Source: DATKAS01 sp963773315
GTDB taxonomy: Bacteria; Actinomycetota; Acidimicrobiia; Acidimicrobiales; DATKAS01
Direction: 5' to 3'
DNA: 64,000 nt
Assembly (NCBI GenBank): GCA_963773315.1
Contig: CAVZAF010000004.1
Coordinates: 1 to 64,000, forward strand
The number at the start of each line of letters is the position of its first letter. The stretch's first letter is position 1. A program made the position numbers and the translations under genes. Positions 55,030 through 63,622 of the stretch are shown here, in pieces. The notes below the pieces were generated by a model. The model had not been told where the DNA came from and did no database searches. It was given only the letters and a program-made list of their open reading frames with translations.

Positions 55030-56586
55030 GTGACGACCCCGACGCTCGAGCTCGAGCGCCGCACCTACCCCTTGGTGTTGCCGAAGCTGAGTGACCCGCG
55101 CCTGCACGTCGCCGCGATCATCGTCACGATCCACGTCCTCGGGCAGACCGAGCTGCGCTTCCACGTGACCGTGCCCCAGATCCTCGCGGCCATCCTCACG
55201 TGCGCGGCGATGGAGGTCGCGATCACGTTCCATCGTCGACGCGCATTCGTGTGGCCGGCGAGCGCGATGTTGACCGGCAGTGGCGTGGCTCTCATCTTGC
55301 GAGTGCCGAGCACGCCGGTGGGCGATCACTGGAGCTTCCACGCGTGGTGGGTGTTCGCTGGCGTCGCCGCGTTCTCACTGTCGACGAAGTACCTCGATCC
55401 GCTACCGCGGCTCGCACGTCTTCAACCCGTCGAACGTCGGGCTCGTGATCGTGTTCATCGTGTTCGGGAGCACGCGTCTCGAGCCGCTCGACTTCTGGTG
55501 GGCGCCCCTCGGAGCGGGGATGATCGCGGCCTACGCGGTCATCCTCATCGGAGGTCTGCTGATCACCGCTCGTCTCGGGCTGCTCGCGGCCGCAGCGACG
55601 TTCTGGCTCACGCTCGCCGCCGGCCTCGGCGTCCTCGCCGCGTCCGGCCACTCGATGGTGGCGCGCTGGGCGTTCGCGCCCGTAAGTGGCTTCGACTACT
55701 GGCGGGTGATCCTGTTCTCACCCGAGGTGCTCATCTTCCTGTTCTTCATGATCACCGACCCGAAGACGGTGCCAGCCGGGCGTACCGGCCGCATCGTGTT
55801 CGGCGTCCTGGTCGCGGTCACGAGCACGCTGCTCATGGCACCGCAGACGAACGAGTTCGGCACGAAGGTCGCGCTCCTCGGTGGGCTCGCGCTGGTCTGC
55901 GCGGCGCGCCCGATCCTCGACCGCCTGCTTCCTGAGTCCCGCGCCGCGGACAACGAGGCCAAGCGCTTCCTGACCGCTCGCGCCGTCCTCGTGCGCGCCG
56001 CCGTGTTCGCGGTGCTCGCCGCGGTGCTCGGCACCGCAATCGTCGCGGCGGGCGCACCCCGCGAGGCAACGTCGAACCCGCCGCGGCCGAGGTGCTCGGA
56101 CGGGTGCCCCACGAGGTCGACCCAGCCACGTTCCCGTCGATCTCGGTCGACCAGGACGTGCTCGACTGGAACCACGAGATCACCGGAGCGGGCGCACGGG
56201 AGATCGTGCTCACCCTGGCCGAGAACCTCGAGCTCGAGGCGCAGGCGGCTCGCCGCGCTGATCCGAGCATCCTCGAGGCGGTCGACCACGGTGATCGGCT
56301 CGACGCGATGCGGGCGCAGCTGCAGGACGACGCTGCGAACGACAAGCGCGTCGTCGAGCGGTACCAGATCGACGACATCGACGTCACGCTGCTCGCGCCG
56401 TTTGGTCGCCAGGAGGGCTTGAGCCTCGGAATGAAGTCGCGCGGCACTGTCACCACCGAGACCTACGACGCCGCAGGGAACCTGCGGGAACGCACGTCGG
56501 CGCCCTTCGCGACGACCTTTGTGATACGCCGCGCGACTGGCGCCCGGTGGCTCAACGTCGCGGTCCTGCCAATCGACAAGTCCTGA
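55030..56586 (+). CDS. RnfD/NqrB-like membrane protein with C-terminal soluble domain (two frameshifts)
   Basis: About 518 residues after removing an extra G at 55396 (CTCGATCCGC for CTCATCCGC, restoring STKYLIRYRGSHVFNPSN) and restoring a base near 56070. The membrane half has about eight to ten helices and the Rnf/Nqr-type block GSHVFNPSNVGLVIVFIVFG, where the Ser/Thr accepts covalent FMN in RnfD/NqrB; here the motif S-x-V-F-N-P-S-N is close to it. The soluble C-terminal part (about 170 residues, FPSISVDQDVLDWNHEITGA) is unrelated to RnfD. No other Rnf genes occur nearby. It is convergent with an M24-CRTAC operon. Confidence 0.65.
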
Positions 56587-56592
56587 CGCCGG

Positions 56593-57981
56593 TCAGACGG
56601 CCACCGTCATCGCGCGATCGGGGCACAGCAGGAACGGCGGCAAGTGCCCGGCCAGGTTCGAGAGCGGCAGCACATCGGGATGCAAGTCGATGCCCAACGC
56701 GTCGGCCATGAAGTCACGTCTCGCTCCAATGCGTTGCCACGCCTGTGGGTACGCGGCCGCGAGGTCCGCGCGCAGCGTCTCGTCGGCCAACACGACGCCG
56801 TCTTCGATGTTCGTCGTGAAGTACCGCGTGCCCGTGGCCGGGATGATGTCGCACTGGAGCGCCATCCCGGAGCGAAGCTCGACGCGTGAGCCGGCGTAGA
56901 CCGGGGAATTGACCCACTCGTCGAGGTGGAGCTGGTGGCCGGGGTTCAGGCGAACGCCGAAGAACGGGTCGGCGAGATGACGATCGACGACTCGCTGCAG
57001 CTCCCCGCCGACCTGACCGACATGGAGGGCGCGGTACCAGTCCGCCGCGGCCTCGAAGTAGGGGCCGACGAGGCGCTCTACGTAGTCGTGCACATCCGGC
57101 GGCAGCTCGCTCTCGTCCTCGACCACGAAGCCGGCGCGGCAGTTGAGCGCGCCCCAGATGCCGAATGCGATCGTGAATGGATCTCCCCGCTCGATCAGCC
57201 GATCGCCCGGACTCAACAGGCCGAGCGTCGCGCGCGGTCCCGCAGTGAGCATCAGATGGCACGAGAGCGGCGCGCCGTTCCAGGCGAGCAACCGCGCGCA
57301 CTCGCGCTCGGTCATGCCCGGCCGCAACCCCGTGAGGACACGACGAACGCCGTCGGATGTCTGGCATGCCGCCCACTCGAAGGCCGCGATCTGGTGGACC
57401 TCGTTGGTCACTCTCAGCCCGTCGGCGGAGTCGATCAGCATGTCCGTGGCGTTCTCGACGAGACCTGAGCCACCCACGGCGCCACGGAGCTCGTCGACGA
57501 GGAACGCGGGCGCTTCGATCGTGTCTCGCCCGGCGTAGGTCTTCCATCCGACGACTCCGACGCGACCACCCGGGCGGATGCCCTCTTCGTCGATGATCGA
57601 GCCGAGGGGAGCCGAAGCGTCACGTGGTTGTCCGGGAAGGCTCAGGTCTTGGAACATCACCGGCCGCATCGGCAAGGGCGCAGCGGTGGCCATGCCCGCG
57701 CATTCGTTGCCGACGAGCACTGCCGGATCTCCATCTGGGCCAACGACGAGGATGGCCTCCTCGAAACGTGGGTCGAACCCAGTCAGATAGGCGAGGTTCG
57801 CGCTGTGCTCACGGTCGGCCCACACGACGAGGTGGTCGTATCGTCGCGTCGCCATCGCCCCTCGCAGCCGCTGCAAGCGCTGGTCGTAGAGAGACGCCGG
57901 CAGCAGTGGCTCCGCATCGGGCATCCCGATGTCGGGAAGTGCGATGTCCGCCAGGTGTGCCCTCGTCCTCGTCGCGACCAT
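56593..57981 (-). CDS. M24 (creatinase/prolidase-fold) protein, probably without the metal site
   Basis: 462 residues. N-terminal creatinase-like domain (LQRLRGAMATRRYDHLVVWA, HSANLAYLTGFDPRFEEAIL) and a pita-bread C-terminal domain (TERECARLLAWNGAPLSCHL, RLNPGHQLHLDEWVNSPVYA). The metal-binding Asp-x-G-x-x...Asp region of M24 peptidases reads FTIAFGIWGALNCRAGF, with neither Asp, and the first ligand Glu region reads MALQCDIIPATG. So it is likely a pseudopeptidase or an altered hydrolase. ATG at 57981 has GGAGG upstream. It starts 4 bases after the CRTAC lipoprotein stop, an evident operon. Confidence 0.75.
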   Translation of the reverse strand: MVATRTRAHLADIALPDIGMPDAEPLLPASLYDQRLQRLRGAMATRRYDHLVVWADREHSANLAYLTGFDPRFEEAILVVGPDGDPAVLVGNECAGMATAAPLPMRPVMFQDLSLPGQPRDASAPLGSIIDEEGIRPGGRVGVVGWKTYAGRDTIEAPAFLVDELRGAVGGSGLVENATDMLIDSADGLRVTNEVHQIAAFEWAACQTSDGVRRVLTGLRPGMTERECARLLAWNGAPLSCHLMLTAGPRATLGLLSPGDRLIERGDPFTIAFGIWGALNCRAGFVVEDESELPPDVHDYVERLVGPYFEAAADWYRALHVGQVGGELQRVVDRHLADPFFGVRLNPGHQLHLDEWVNSPVYAGSRVELRSGMALQCDIIPATGTRYFTTNIEDGVVLADETLRADLAAAYPQAWQRIGARRDFMADALGIDLHPDVLPLSNLAGHLPPFLLCPDRAMTVAV

Positions 57982-57985
57982 GACC

Positions 57986-59617
57986 TCATCCTCCCGCGCT
58001 CCAAACACGCGGCGAGGTCTCGCCGCGGACGATGGTCACGCGCTGGTCGGCGCCCACTGTCATCCACGGCCCGAACGTGCCGTCGGGCCACTGCACGCGC
58101 ACGTCTGCTTGGCCCGCCGAACCGATCCCCGTATGGAGCCAGCCGAGCTCCCCGCTCACGTGACCACCTCCGACCGTGACCTCGCGCTCCGTTGTGCGGT
58201 CACCCACTCGCACGTCGAGCCACGCCCCGATCGCATCGACGTTCGGCGCAGGCTGTTGCAGCTGCACGTCGATCGAGCTTCCCATCGGCGCGGGCTTCTG
58301 CGCGCTTCCACTGCCGACGTTGCGCCAGAGCGTGACGTTCGCGCTCCGGTGCACGACCACGAGGTCGAGCATGCCGTCGAGGTTGAGGTCGACGACTGCG
58401 GCACCACGGGCTCTCTCGTAGTCGACGATGCCCGCCGCTTGGCCGCCCTCGACGAACGACCCGTCGGACTGCCCAATGAACAGGTTGCTCGGGTCGCGGC
58501 TGGCCTGGTCGATCTCCGCGTCCACGTTTCCCTTCGTCACGAGCAGATCGTCGTAACCGTCGTTGTTCACGTCGGCGAACTCAGGGTGCCATGCCGTCGA
58601 GGGCAGGATGTCTCCTCCGACGTAGGGCTGCTGCGCGGTGACACCTCGGGCGAGAGCGATGTCGCGGTAGTCGGGCTTCGACGGGCCTGCAGCGAGCGTC
58701 TGCAGCTTGTTGTCCGCCTGGCTCGTGAGGAACACCTCCGGCATCCCGTCTCCCGTGAGGTCTTGGCTGGCGATGCCCATCCCCCAGATCTGCAAGGGCT
58801 GCCATCCGTCGGCAGCGGTGTACGCCACGGGCGGCTGGCCGGGCTGGATGCGCCACAGCTGCTCCTCACCGTCGAGGTAGTAGTGGCGATCGTTCGAGAC
58901 GCGCAGGTCGCGACGACCCGAATGGCTCCAGTCGCTGAAGAGCATCGACAACGTGCAGTAGGCGGGAGGGAGGGGGAGCGGCTTCGCGTAACCCGCTCCG
59001 GCCGCGTCCGATCGCACGAACCAGCTCTGGTCGCACTGATCCTGCCCGGGGACGAGGTAACGGCCGAACGCGAGGGTCGGCAGCGCGTTCGACCCCTCCC
59101 AGGTCGCGCTGAACGCCGTCGTCCAGCCGGGTGGGAGCGCGAGGCCGAGCTGCGCGGTCGCGTCCTCGAAGCGGCAGCCTCCGAGGCCGCGCAGCACCTC
59201 GTCACCGCCGTGGCGGAGCACCACGAGGTCGACGTGTCCGTCGCTGTCGATGTCGATCGGATACGCACCTGTGACCGCGGGGAGGTCGGTGACCGGCGAC
59301 GCGATAGGGGTGAAGCGCAGGGCGCCGCCGATCGCGCTGTCGTTGTGGTACAGCGCGGCGGGGCTGGCGCCACCTGCGAGGTAGAGCTCGTCGCGGCCGT
59401 CGCCGTCGCAGTCGAATGCAGCGACTCCTCCCCCGACGAAGTACTCGAACCCGCCGCCGTACTCATGGGAGATTCCCGAGCGGGAGGTGTCGTCGACGAA
59501 GTGAGGGGCCGTGGCGCCGGACGATCCGCCCCCTCCACATGCGGCCACGAGCAGCGAGGCGCTTCCGAGGACCGCACCGAGCACCACTTGTGCGCATCGT
59601 GCACGCGCCCCGACCAC
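57986..59617 (-). CDS. CRTAC/ASPIC-UnbV lipoprotein with FG-GAP/VCBS repeats
   Basis: 543 residues. Lipobox LLVAAC after a short signal peptide, so surface anchored. A string of calcium-binding-type D-x-D-x-D-G repeats: AAFDCDGDGRDELYL, YPIDIDSDGHVDLVVL, FADVNNDGYDDLLV and AAVVDLNLDGMLDLVVV, forming a beta-propeller (FG-GAP/VCBS). The C-terminal UnbV/ASPIC domain follows (WLDVRVGDRTTEREVTVGGG, DVRVQWPDGTFGPW). CRTAC1-like proteins of this type are extracellular and bind calcium; function unknown. It is transcribed with the M24-fold protein. Confidence 0.85.
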   Translation of the reverse strand: MVGARARCAQVVLGAVLGSASLLVAACGGGGSSGATAPHFVDDTSRSGISHEYGGGFEYFVGGGVAAFDCDGDGRDELYLAGGASPAALYHNDSAIGGALRFTPIASPVTDLPAVTGAYPIDIDSDGHVDLVVLRHGGDEVLRGLGGCRFEDATAQLGLALPPGWTTAFSATWEGSNALPTLAFGRYLVPGQDQCDQSWFVRSDAAGAGYAKPLPLPPAYCTLSMLFSDWSHSGRRDLRVSNDRHYYLDGEEQLWRIQPGQPPVAYTAADGWQPLQIWGMGIASQDLTGDGMPEVFLTSQADNKLQTLAAGPSKPDYRDIALARGVTAQQPYVGGDILPSTAWHPEFADVNNDGYDDLLVTKGNVDAEIDQASRDPSNLFIGQSDGSFVEGGQAAGIVDYERARGAAVVDLNLDGMLDLVVVHRSANVTLWRNVGSGSAQKPAPMGSSIDVQLQQPAPNVDAIGAWLDVRVGDRTTEREVTVGGGHVSGELGWLHTGIGSAGQADVRVQWPDGTFGPWMTVGADQRVTIVRGETSPRVWSAGG

Positions 59618-59692
59618 AGGCGGTATTCGAGCACAGCGGCCTCGTAACGGAACCGCGCGGCCGGAAACCTGGGCTCGGAAGAAGTGGACCGT

Positions 59693-59698
59693 TATAGT
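59693..59698 (+). promoter_or_regulatory. Candidate -10 element (TATAGT) upstream of the sugar ABC operon
   Basis: TATAGT lies 61 bases before the binding-protein ATG, the best consensus -10 in the window. A -35 is not obvious in the GC-rich upstream sequence. The intervening leader could hold the ribosome-binding site (AGGGGGAG near 59747-59754). Confidence 0.45.
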
Positions 59699-59758
59699 CC
59701 CCGCCTGTGGGCGCCACCTGGGCGTCTGCGGCTTTCAAGGACCTGAGGGGGAGCACAG

Positions 59759-60913
59759 ATGCGTTTCGGAAGATTCGCCGTGCTAGCTGCCGGCGTCAGC
59801 ATGGCGTTGGCGCTCGCGGCGTGCGGTGACGACAGTGGCAGCGCCAGTGCGACGACAGCAGGCGGAGGCGCGGCAACGAGCGCGGCCGGTGGTGCGGGCA
59901 CGACCGGCGCCGGCGGTGCAGCCACGACAGCCGCCGCAGGCGGCGCCAAGTGCGTCGTCGGTGTGTCGTGGAACAACTACCAGGAAGAGCGCTGGGCCAA
60001 GTTCGACGAGCCGGCGATCAAAGCCGCCGTCGCAGCCGGCGGCGGTACCTACATCTCGAACGACGCGAAGTCGTCAGCTGAGACCCAGGCGACCAACGTC
60101 GAGAACCTGATCTCACAGGGCGCCAACGTCCTGATCATCCTCGCCCAGGACGGCACGGCCATCAAGCCGTCCGTCGCGACCGCGATCCAGAACGGCGTGC
60201 CGGTCATCGCGTACGACCGTCTGATCGAGGACGAGAAGGCCCTCTACATCACGTTCGACAACGTCGAGGTCGGTCGCCTGCAGGCCAAGGCGATCTCCAA
60301 CGCCGTGCCCAAGGGCAACTACGTGGTCATCAAGGGCAACAAGGCCGACGCCAACGCCGACTTCCTCCGCAGCGGCTATGACGACATCATCGGTGCCGCC
60401 GTGAAGTCGGGCGACATCAAGATCGTGGGCGAGACCTACACCGACAACTGGGATCCGTCGAAGGCCCAGACCGAGATGGAGCAGTTCCTGACCGCGAACA
60501 ACAACAACGTCCAGGCCGTGCTCTCCGAGAACGACGGCATGGCCGGTGGCGTGGTGGCTGCACTCCAGGCGCAGGGACTCGCTGGCAAGGTCCCGGTGTC
60601 CGGTCAGGACGGCGACCAAGCGGCGCTCAACCGCATCGCCCTCGGCACGCAGACTGTGGACGTGTGGAAGGACGCTCGCCTGCTCGGCAAGACGGCTGGC
60701 GATGCAGCGATCGAGCTCTGCAAGAGCAAGGACGCCTCGACCGTCCAGGGCACGAAGCCGTTCACGACGCCGGGCGGCATCCAGGTGTCGTCGATCCTGC
60801 TGACGCCGCAGCCGATCGCCAAGGACAACCTGAGCGTCGTGATCGACGCCGGGTGGACCACGAAGGACAACGTCTGCAAGGGCGTGACCGCCGGCTCGGT
60901 GTCCGTCTGCTGA
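59759..60913 (+). CDS. Sugar ABC transporter substrate-binding lipoprotein (XylF/ChvE-like)
   Basis: 384 residues. Lipobox LALAAC, mature start CGDDSGSAS, an Ala/Gly/Thr-rich spacer, then a periplasmic-binding-protein-I fold. D-xylose-type blocks: VGVSWNNYQEERWAKFDEPA, SSAETQATNVENLISQGANV, VPVIAYDRLIEDEKALYITF, AVLSENDGMAGGVVAALQAQ and KVPVSGQDGDQAALNRIALG. It captures a pentose or related sugar for the permease and ATPase encoded downstream. A 13-bp hairpin separates it from the permease and may limit downstream expression relative to the binding protein. Confidence 0.9.
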   Translation: MRFGRFAVLAAGVSMALALAACGDDSGSASATTAGGGAATSAAGGAGTTGAGGAATTAAAGGAKCVVGVSWNNYQEERWAKFDEPAIKAAVAAGGGTYISNDAKSSAETQATNVENLISQGANVLIILAQDGTAIKPSVATAIQNGVPVIAYDRLIEDEKALYITFDNVEVGRLQAKAISNAVPKGNYVVIKGNKADANADFLRSGYDDIIGAAVKSGDIKIVGETYTDNWDPSKAQTEMEQFLTANNNNVQAVLSENDGMAGGVVAALQAQGLAGKVPVSGQDGDQAALNRIALGTQTVDVWKDARLLGKTAGDAAIELCKSKDASTVQGTKPFTTPGGIQVSSILLTPQPIAKDNLSVVIDAGWTTKDNVCKGVTAGSVSVC

Positions 60914-60945
60914 CCTTGATCCCGTAGCTACTGCACGACGACGTT

Positions 60946-60975
60946 GCCCCCCGTCCGGACCTCCGGGCGGGGGGC
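60946..60975 (+). terminator. 13-bp hairpin between binding-protein and permease genes
   Basis: GCCCCCCGTCCGG (60946-60958) pairs with CCGGGCGGGGGGC (60963-60975) around loop ACCT, with one G-U pair. There is no U-tract. In binding-protein-dependent operons such hairpins often stabilise the upstream mRNA or attenuate readthrough; either is plausible here. Confidence 0.6.
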
Positions 60976-61014
60976 ATGTCGTACGTCGGCGTCGAAGTGA
61001 CCAGGGAGACGTTG

Positions 61015-62376
61015 ATGACGACAGTGGAGGCAAAGCCCACTGAAGCGGGGCCGAGCGCGCCCTCGCAGTCGAAGTGGCGGGGTGTGCTCTCCTCCACTGA
61101 GCTCGACACGCGGCTCCTCGGCCTGGTGGGCGCTCTGATCGGGATCTGGATCGCGTTTCACATCCTCTCGGGTGGCGACTTCCTCACGTCGCGCAACCTG
61201 TGGAACCTCTCGGTGCAGAGCACCTCCATCGCCATCATGGCGACGGGCATGGTGCTCATCATCGTGTCGAGGAACATCGACCTCTCGGTCGGGTCGCTCC
61301 TCGGATTCCTCGGCTACGCAATGGCCCTCGTCCAGACGGACGGCAAGTTCGCGTTCTTCGGCGTCGACGTCACCGCGAACGGGCTCCAGAACAAGGCGTA
61401 CGTATGGATCATCGCGATCTTGTTCGGGCTCGCGCTCGGCGCGCTGGTCGGCAGCATCCAGGGCTTCGTGATCGCGTACGCGGGCGTACCCGCCTTCATC
61501 GTCACGCTCGGCGGCTTCCTCGTCTGGCGCGGGGCGATCTTCCGCATGGGGGACAAGAAGGGACAGACACTCTCACCGCTCAACCCGACGTTCCAGCTGC
61601 TCGGCGGGGGCGCGAAGGGCTCGCTCGGCGAATGGCGAAGTTGGCTGGTGGCCGTCCTCGCCTGCGCGCTCATCGTGTTCACGATCATCCTCTCCCGCCG
61701 GCGCCGGCAGCGACACGGGCTCGGGGTGCGGCCGATGTGGGCTGAGGTCGGGCTCGCCGTCGTGGGCTGTGTGGTCGTCGTTGCGGCAGTGGGACTGGTC
61801 GCCAACCGGTACCCGTCACCCATCACGGGCAAGCCCACCGGTATCGCCAACCCGGTGGTGATCCTGATCGGCGTGACCCTGCTGATGACCTATCTGTCCA
61901 AACGTCGACGCTTCGGTCGCTATGTCTTCGCGTACGGCGGCAACCCCGAGGCGGCCGAGCTCGGCGGCATCAACACCCGCCGCACCGTGATGCTCACGTT
62001 CGTGCTGATGGGCGTGCTGTGCGGCGTGAGCGCAGCCATCCAGACAGCCCGCCTCAACGGCGCAGTCACCAATCTCGGCGTGCAGAACGAGCTCGACGTC
62101 ATCGCAGCGGCCGTCATCGGCGGCACATCGTTCGCAGGCGGCATCGGGACCATCGTCGGCGCCGTGCTCGGCGCCGTGATCATGCAGTCACTGCGCTCGG
62201 GCATGGTGTTGCTGAGGATCGACTCCCCATCGCAAGACATCGTCGTCGGCGTCGTGCTGGTCACCGCAGTCGCCATCGACTCCACACTCAGGCAAGGGCG
62301 ACGCAAGTGGGCGCTCGGCGCGCTCGCCGCAGGACTTATCGTGTCAGCGGTGATCATCCAGTCAGGCCGCGCCTGA
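61015..62376 (+). CDS. Sugar ABC transporter permease (XylH-like)
   Basis: 453 residues. About ten helices. The family motif IAIMATGMVLIIVSRNIDLS is followed by SVGSLLGFLGYAMALV, and the ATPase-coupling region reads FGRYVFAYGGNPEAAELGGI with the C-terminal VIGGTSFAGGIGTIVGAVLG. This matches XylH/RbsC-type permeases. The ATG at 61015 is preferred to one at 60976 because AGGGAG lies 6 bases before it and the upstream start would be inside the hairpin. Followed by the ATPase gene after 9 bases. Confidence 0.9.
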   Translation: MTTVEAKPTEAGPSAPSQSKWRGVLSSTELDTRLLGLVGALIGIWIAFHILSGGDFLTSRNLWNLSVQSTSIAIMATGMVLIIVSRNIDLSVGSLLGFLGYAMALVQTDGKFAFFGVDVTANGLQNKAYVWIIAILFGLALGALVGSIQGFVIAYAGVPAFIVTLGGFLVWRGAIFRMGDKKGQTLSPLNPTFQLLGGGAKGSLGEWRSWLVAVLACALIVFTIILSRRRRQRHGLGVRPMWAEVGLAVVGCVVVVAAVGLVANRYPSPITGKPTGIANPVVILIGVTLLMTYLSKRRRFGRYVFAYGGNPEAAELGGINTRRTVMLTFVLMGVLCGVSAAIQTARLNGAVTNLGVQNELDVIAAAVIGGTSFAGGIGTIVGAVLGAVIMQSLRSGMVLLRIDSPSQDIVVGVVLVTAVAIDSTLRQGRRKWALGALAAGLIVSAVIIQSGRA

Positions 62377-62385
62377 CCGGAGGAG

Positions 62386-63207
62386 ATGAGCCAGATGACC
62401 GACACATCCACCAACGAACAGTCGCCTCAGACCCGGGACGTCCCGCTCGTCGAGCTCCGCAACATCCGGGTGTCGTTCGGCGGCCTTCACGCGGTCGACG
62501 ACGTCACGGTCGACCTCTATCCCGGTGAGGTCGTCGGCCTCGTCGGCGGCAACGGCGCTGGCAAGTCGACGCTGATGCACACGCTCTCGGGCGCTCATCC
62601 CGCGGACTCCGGCGAGATCCTCATCAACGGGCAGCACGTGGTGATCCGCAACCCTCGCGAAGCCCGCCAGCACGGCGTCGAGGTCATCTACCAGAAGCTC
62701 GCGCTGGCCGACAACATCGATGCCGCGGGCAACGTCTTCCTCGGCCGCGAGCTCCGCACGAAGACTGGCTCGATCGACGACTCGGCGATGGCCGCGGCGA
62801 CCGCGAGGGTGATGCACCGGCTCAACCCGCGTTTCACGAACCTCCGCAACCCAGTGCGGTCGCTGTCCGGCGGCCAGCGCCAGTCGGTTGCCATCGCTCG
62901 CGCGGTCCACTTCAACGCGGGGATCTTGATCATGGACGAGCCGACCGCCGCACTCGGCCCGGCCGAGACAGAACAGGTTCGCGAGCTCATCAGGCAGCTG
63001 AAGGCCGAGGGCATCGGCATCTTCCTGATCAGCCATGACATCCACGACGTGTTCGACCTCTCCGACCGCATCAGCGTGATGTTGCAGGGGCGGCTCGTCG
63101 GCACGGTGAACAAGGCCGACGTCACGAAGGACGAAGTGCTCGCGATGATCATCGCCGGCAAGAAGCCCGGTGAGGCCTCTCTCGAGGAGATCGAGCAGCT
63201 CCACTGA
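62386..63207 (+). CDS. Sugar ABC transporter ATP-binding protein (single domain)
   Basis: 273 residues. Walker A GLVGGNGAGKSTLM, Q-loop VIYQKLALADNID, signature VRSLSGGQRQSVAIARAV, Walker B GILIMDEPTAALGPAE and switch His in ISHDIHDVFD. It contains one nucleotide-binding domain, unlike the double-domain XylG/RbsA, so it would act as a homodimer as in fructose-type FrcA systems. ATG 62386 with GGAGGAG immediately upstream; a second ATG at 62395 is possible. Last gene of the importer operon. Confidence 0.9.
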   Translation: MSQMTDTSTNEQSPQTRDVPLVELRNIRVSFGGLHAVDDVTVDLYPGEVVGLVGGNGAGKSTLMHTLSGAHPADSGEILINGQHVVIRNPREARQHGVEVIYQKLALADNIDAAGNVFLGRELRTKTGSIDDSAMAAATARVMHRLNPRFTNLRNPVRSLSGGQRQSVAIARAVHFNAGILIMDEPTAALGPAETEQVRELIRQLKAEGIGIFLISHDIHDVFDLSDRISVMLQGRLVGTVNKADVTKDEVLAMIIAGKKPGEASLEEIEQLH

Positions 63208-63225
63208 CGGAGCCCAGCTCGAGGG

Positions 63226-63594
63226 TCAGAACGGCGTCTGCTGATGGACCGCGAGCTTCCACTTGCCGTTCTGGCGTGTGTAGGTGCTGTTGAACAGGGC
63301 GTGGTATTCGTCGTCCCCCCTGCGGGCGCGCCCCTCGTAGGCGACGACCGCTGCGTCGGGTCCGAGCCATTGCACGAGGCCCGGCAGCAGCTCGAAGCCC
63401 GTCCAGCTCGTCGCCCGAAGCGCGTCGAGCGCCCCGCTCCGGTCATTCAGCACCACGCCGCCCGGCAGCAGCATCAGCACCTGCTCCGCGAGCACACGGC
63501 CGTAGAACTCGGCCGCGGCATCCTCGCCCTTGGTCAACGCGGTCCAACCCTGCCGTTCGAGATCGAGGAGGTCGTGGTCGGGAACGGTGGCCAT
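63226..63594 (-). CDS. SnoaL/DUF4440-like (NTF2-fold) protein
   Basis: 122 residues in a cone-like NTF2 fold: LLDLERQGWTALTKGEDAAA, FYGRVLAEQVLMLLPGGVVL, RSGALDALRATSWTGFELLP and the C-terminal YTRQNGKWKLAVHQQTPF, which matches DUF4440/SnoaL-like-3 members (W-K-L-x-x-H-Q-Q-T). The family includes hydrolases, isomerases and immunity-type proteins, so the role is open. It is convergent with the sugar ABC operon. Confidence 0.75.
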   Translation of the reverse strand: MATVPDHDLLDLERQGWTALTKGEDAAAEFYGRVLAEQVLMLLPGGVVLNDRSGALDALRATSWTGFELLPGLVQWLGPDAAVVAYEGRARRGDDEYHALFNSTYTRQNGKWKLAVHQQTPF

Positions 63595-63622
63595 GCGGGT
63601 GTGTACCCGCTTGTCGCTGCTT

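Noticed and set aside
28120..56586. Programmed ribosomal frameshifting in amt, meaA, yihY and other interrupted genes
   Set aside because: The breaks are single-base insertions or deletions without slippery heptamers, differ in position between families, and occur in housekeeping genes never known to frameshift. Sequence error is simpler.
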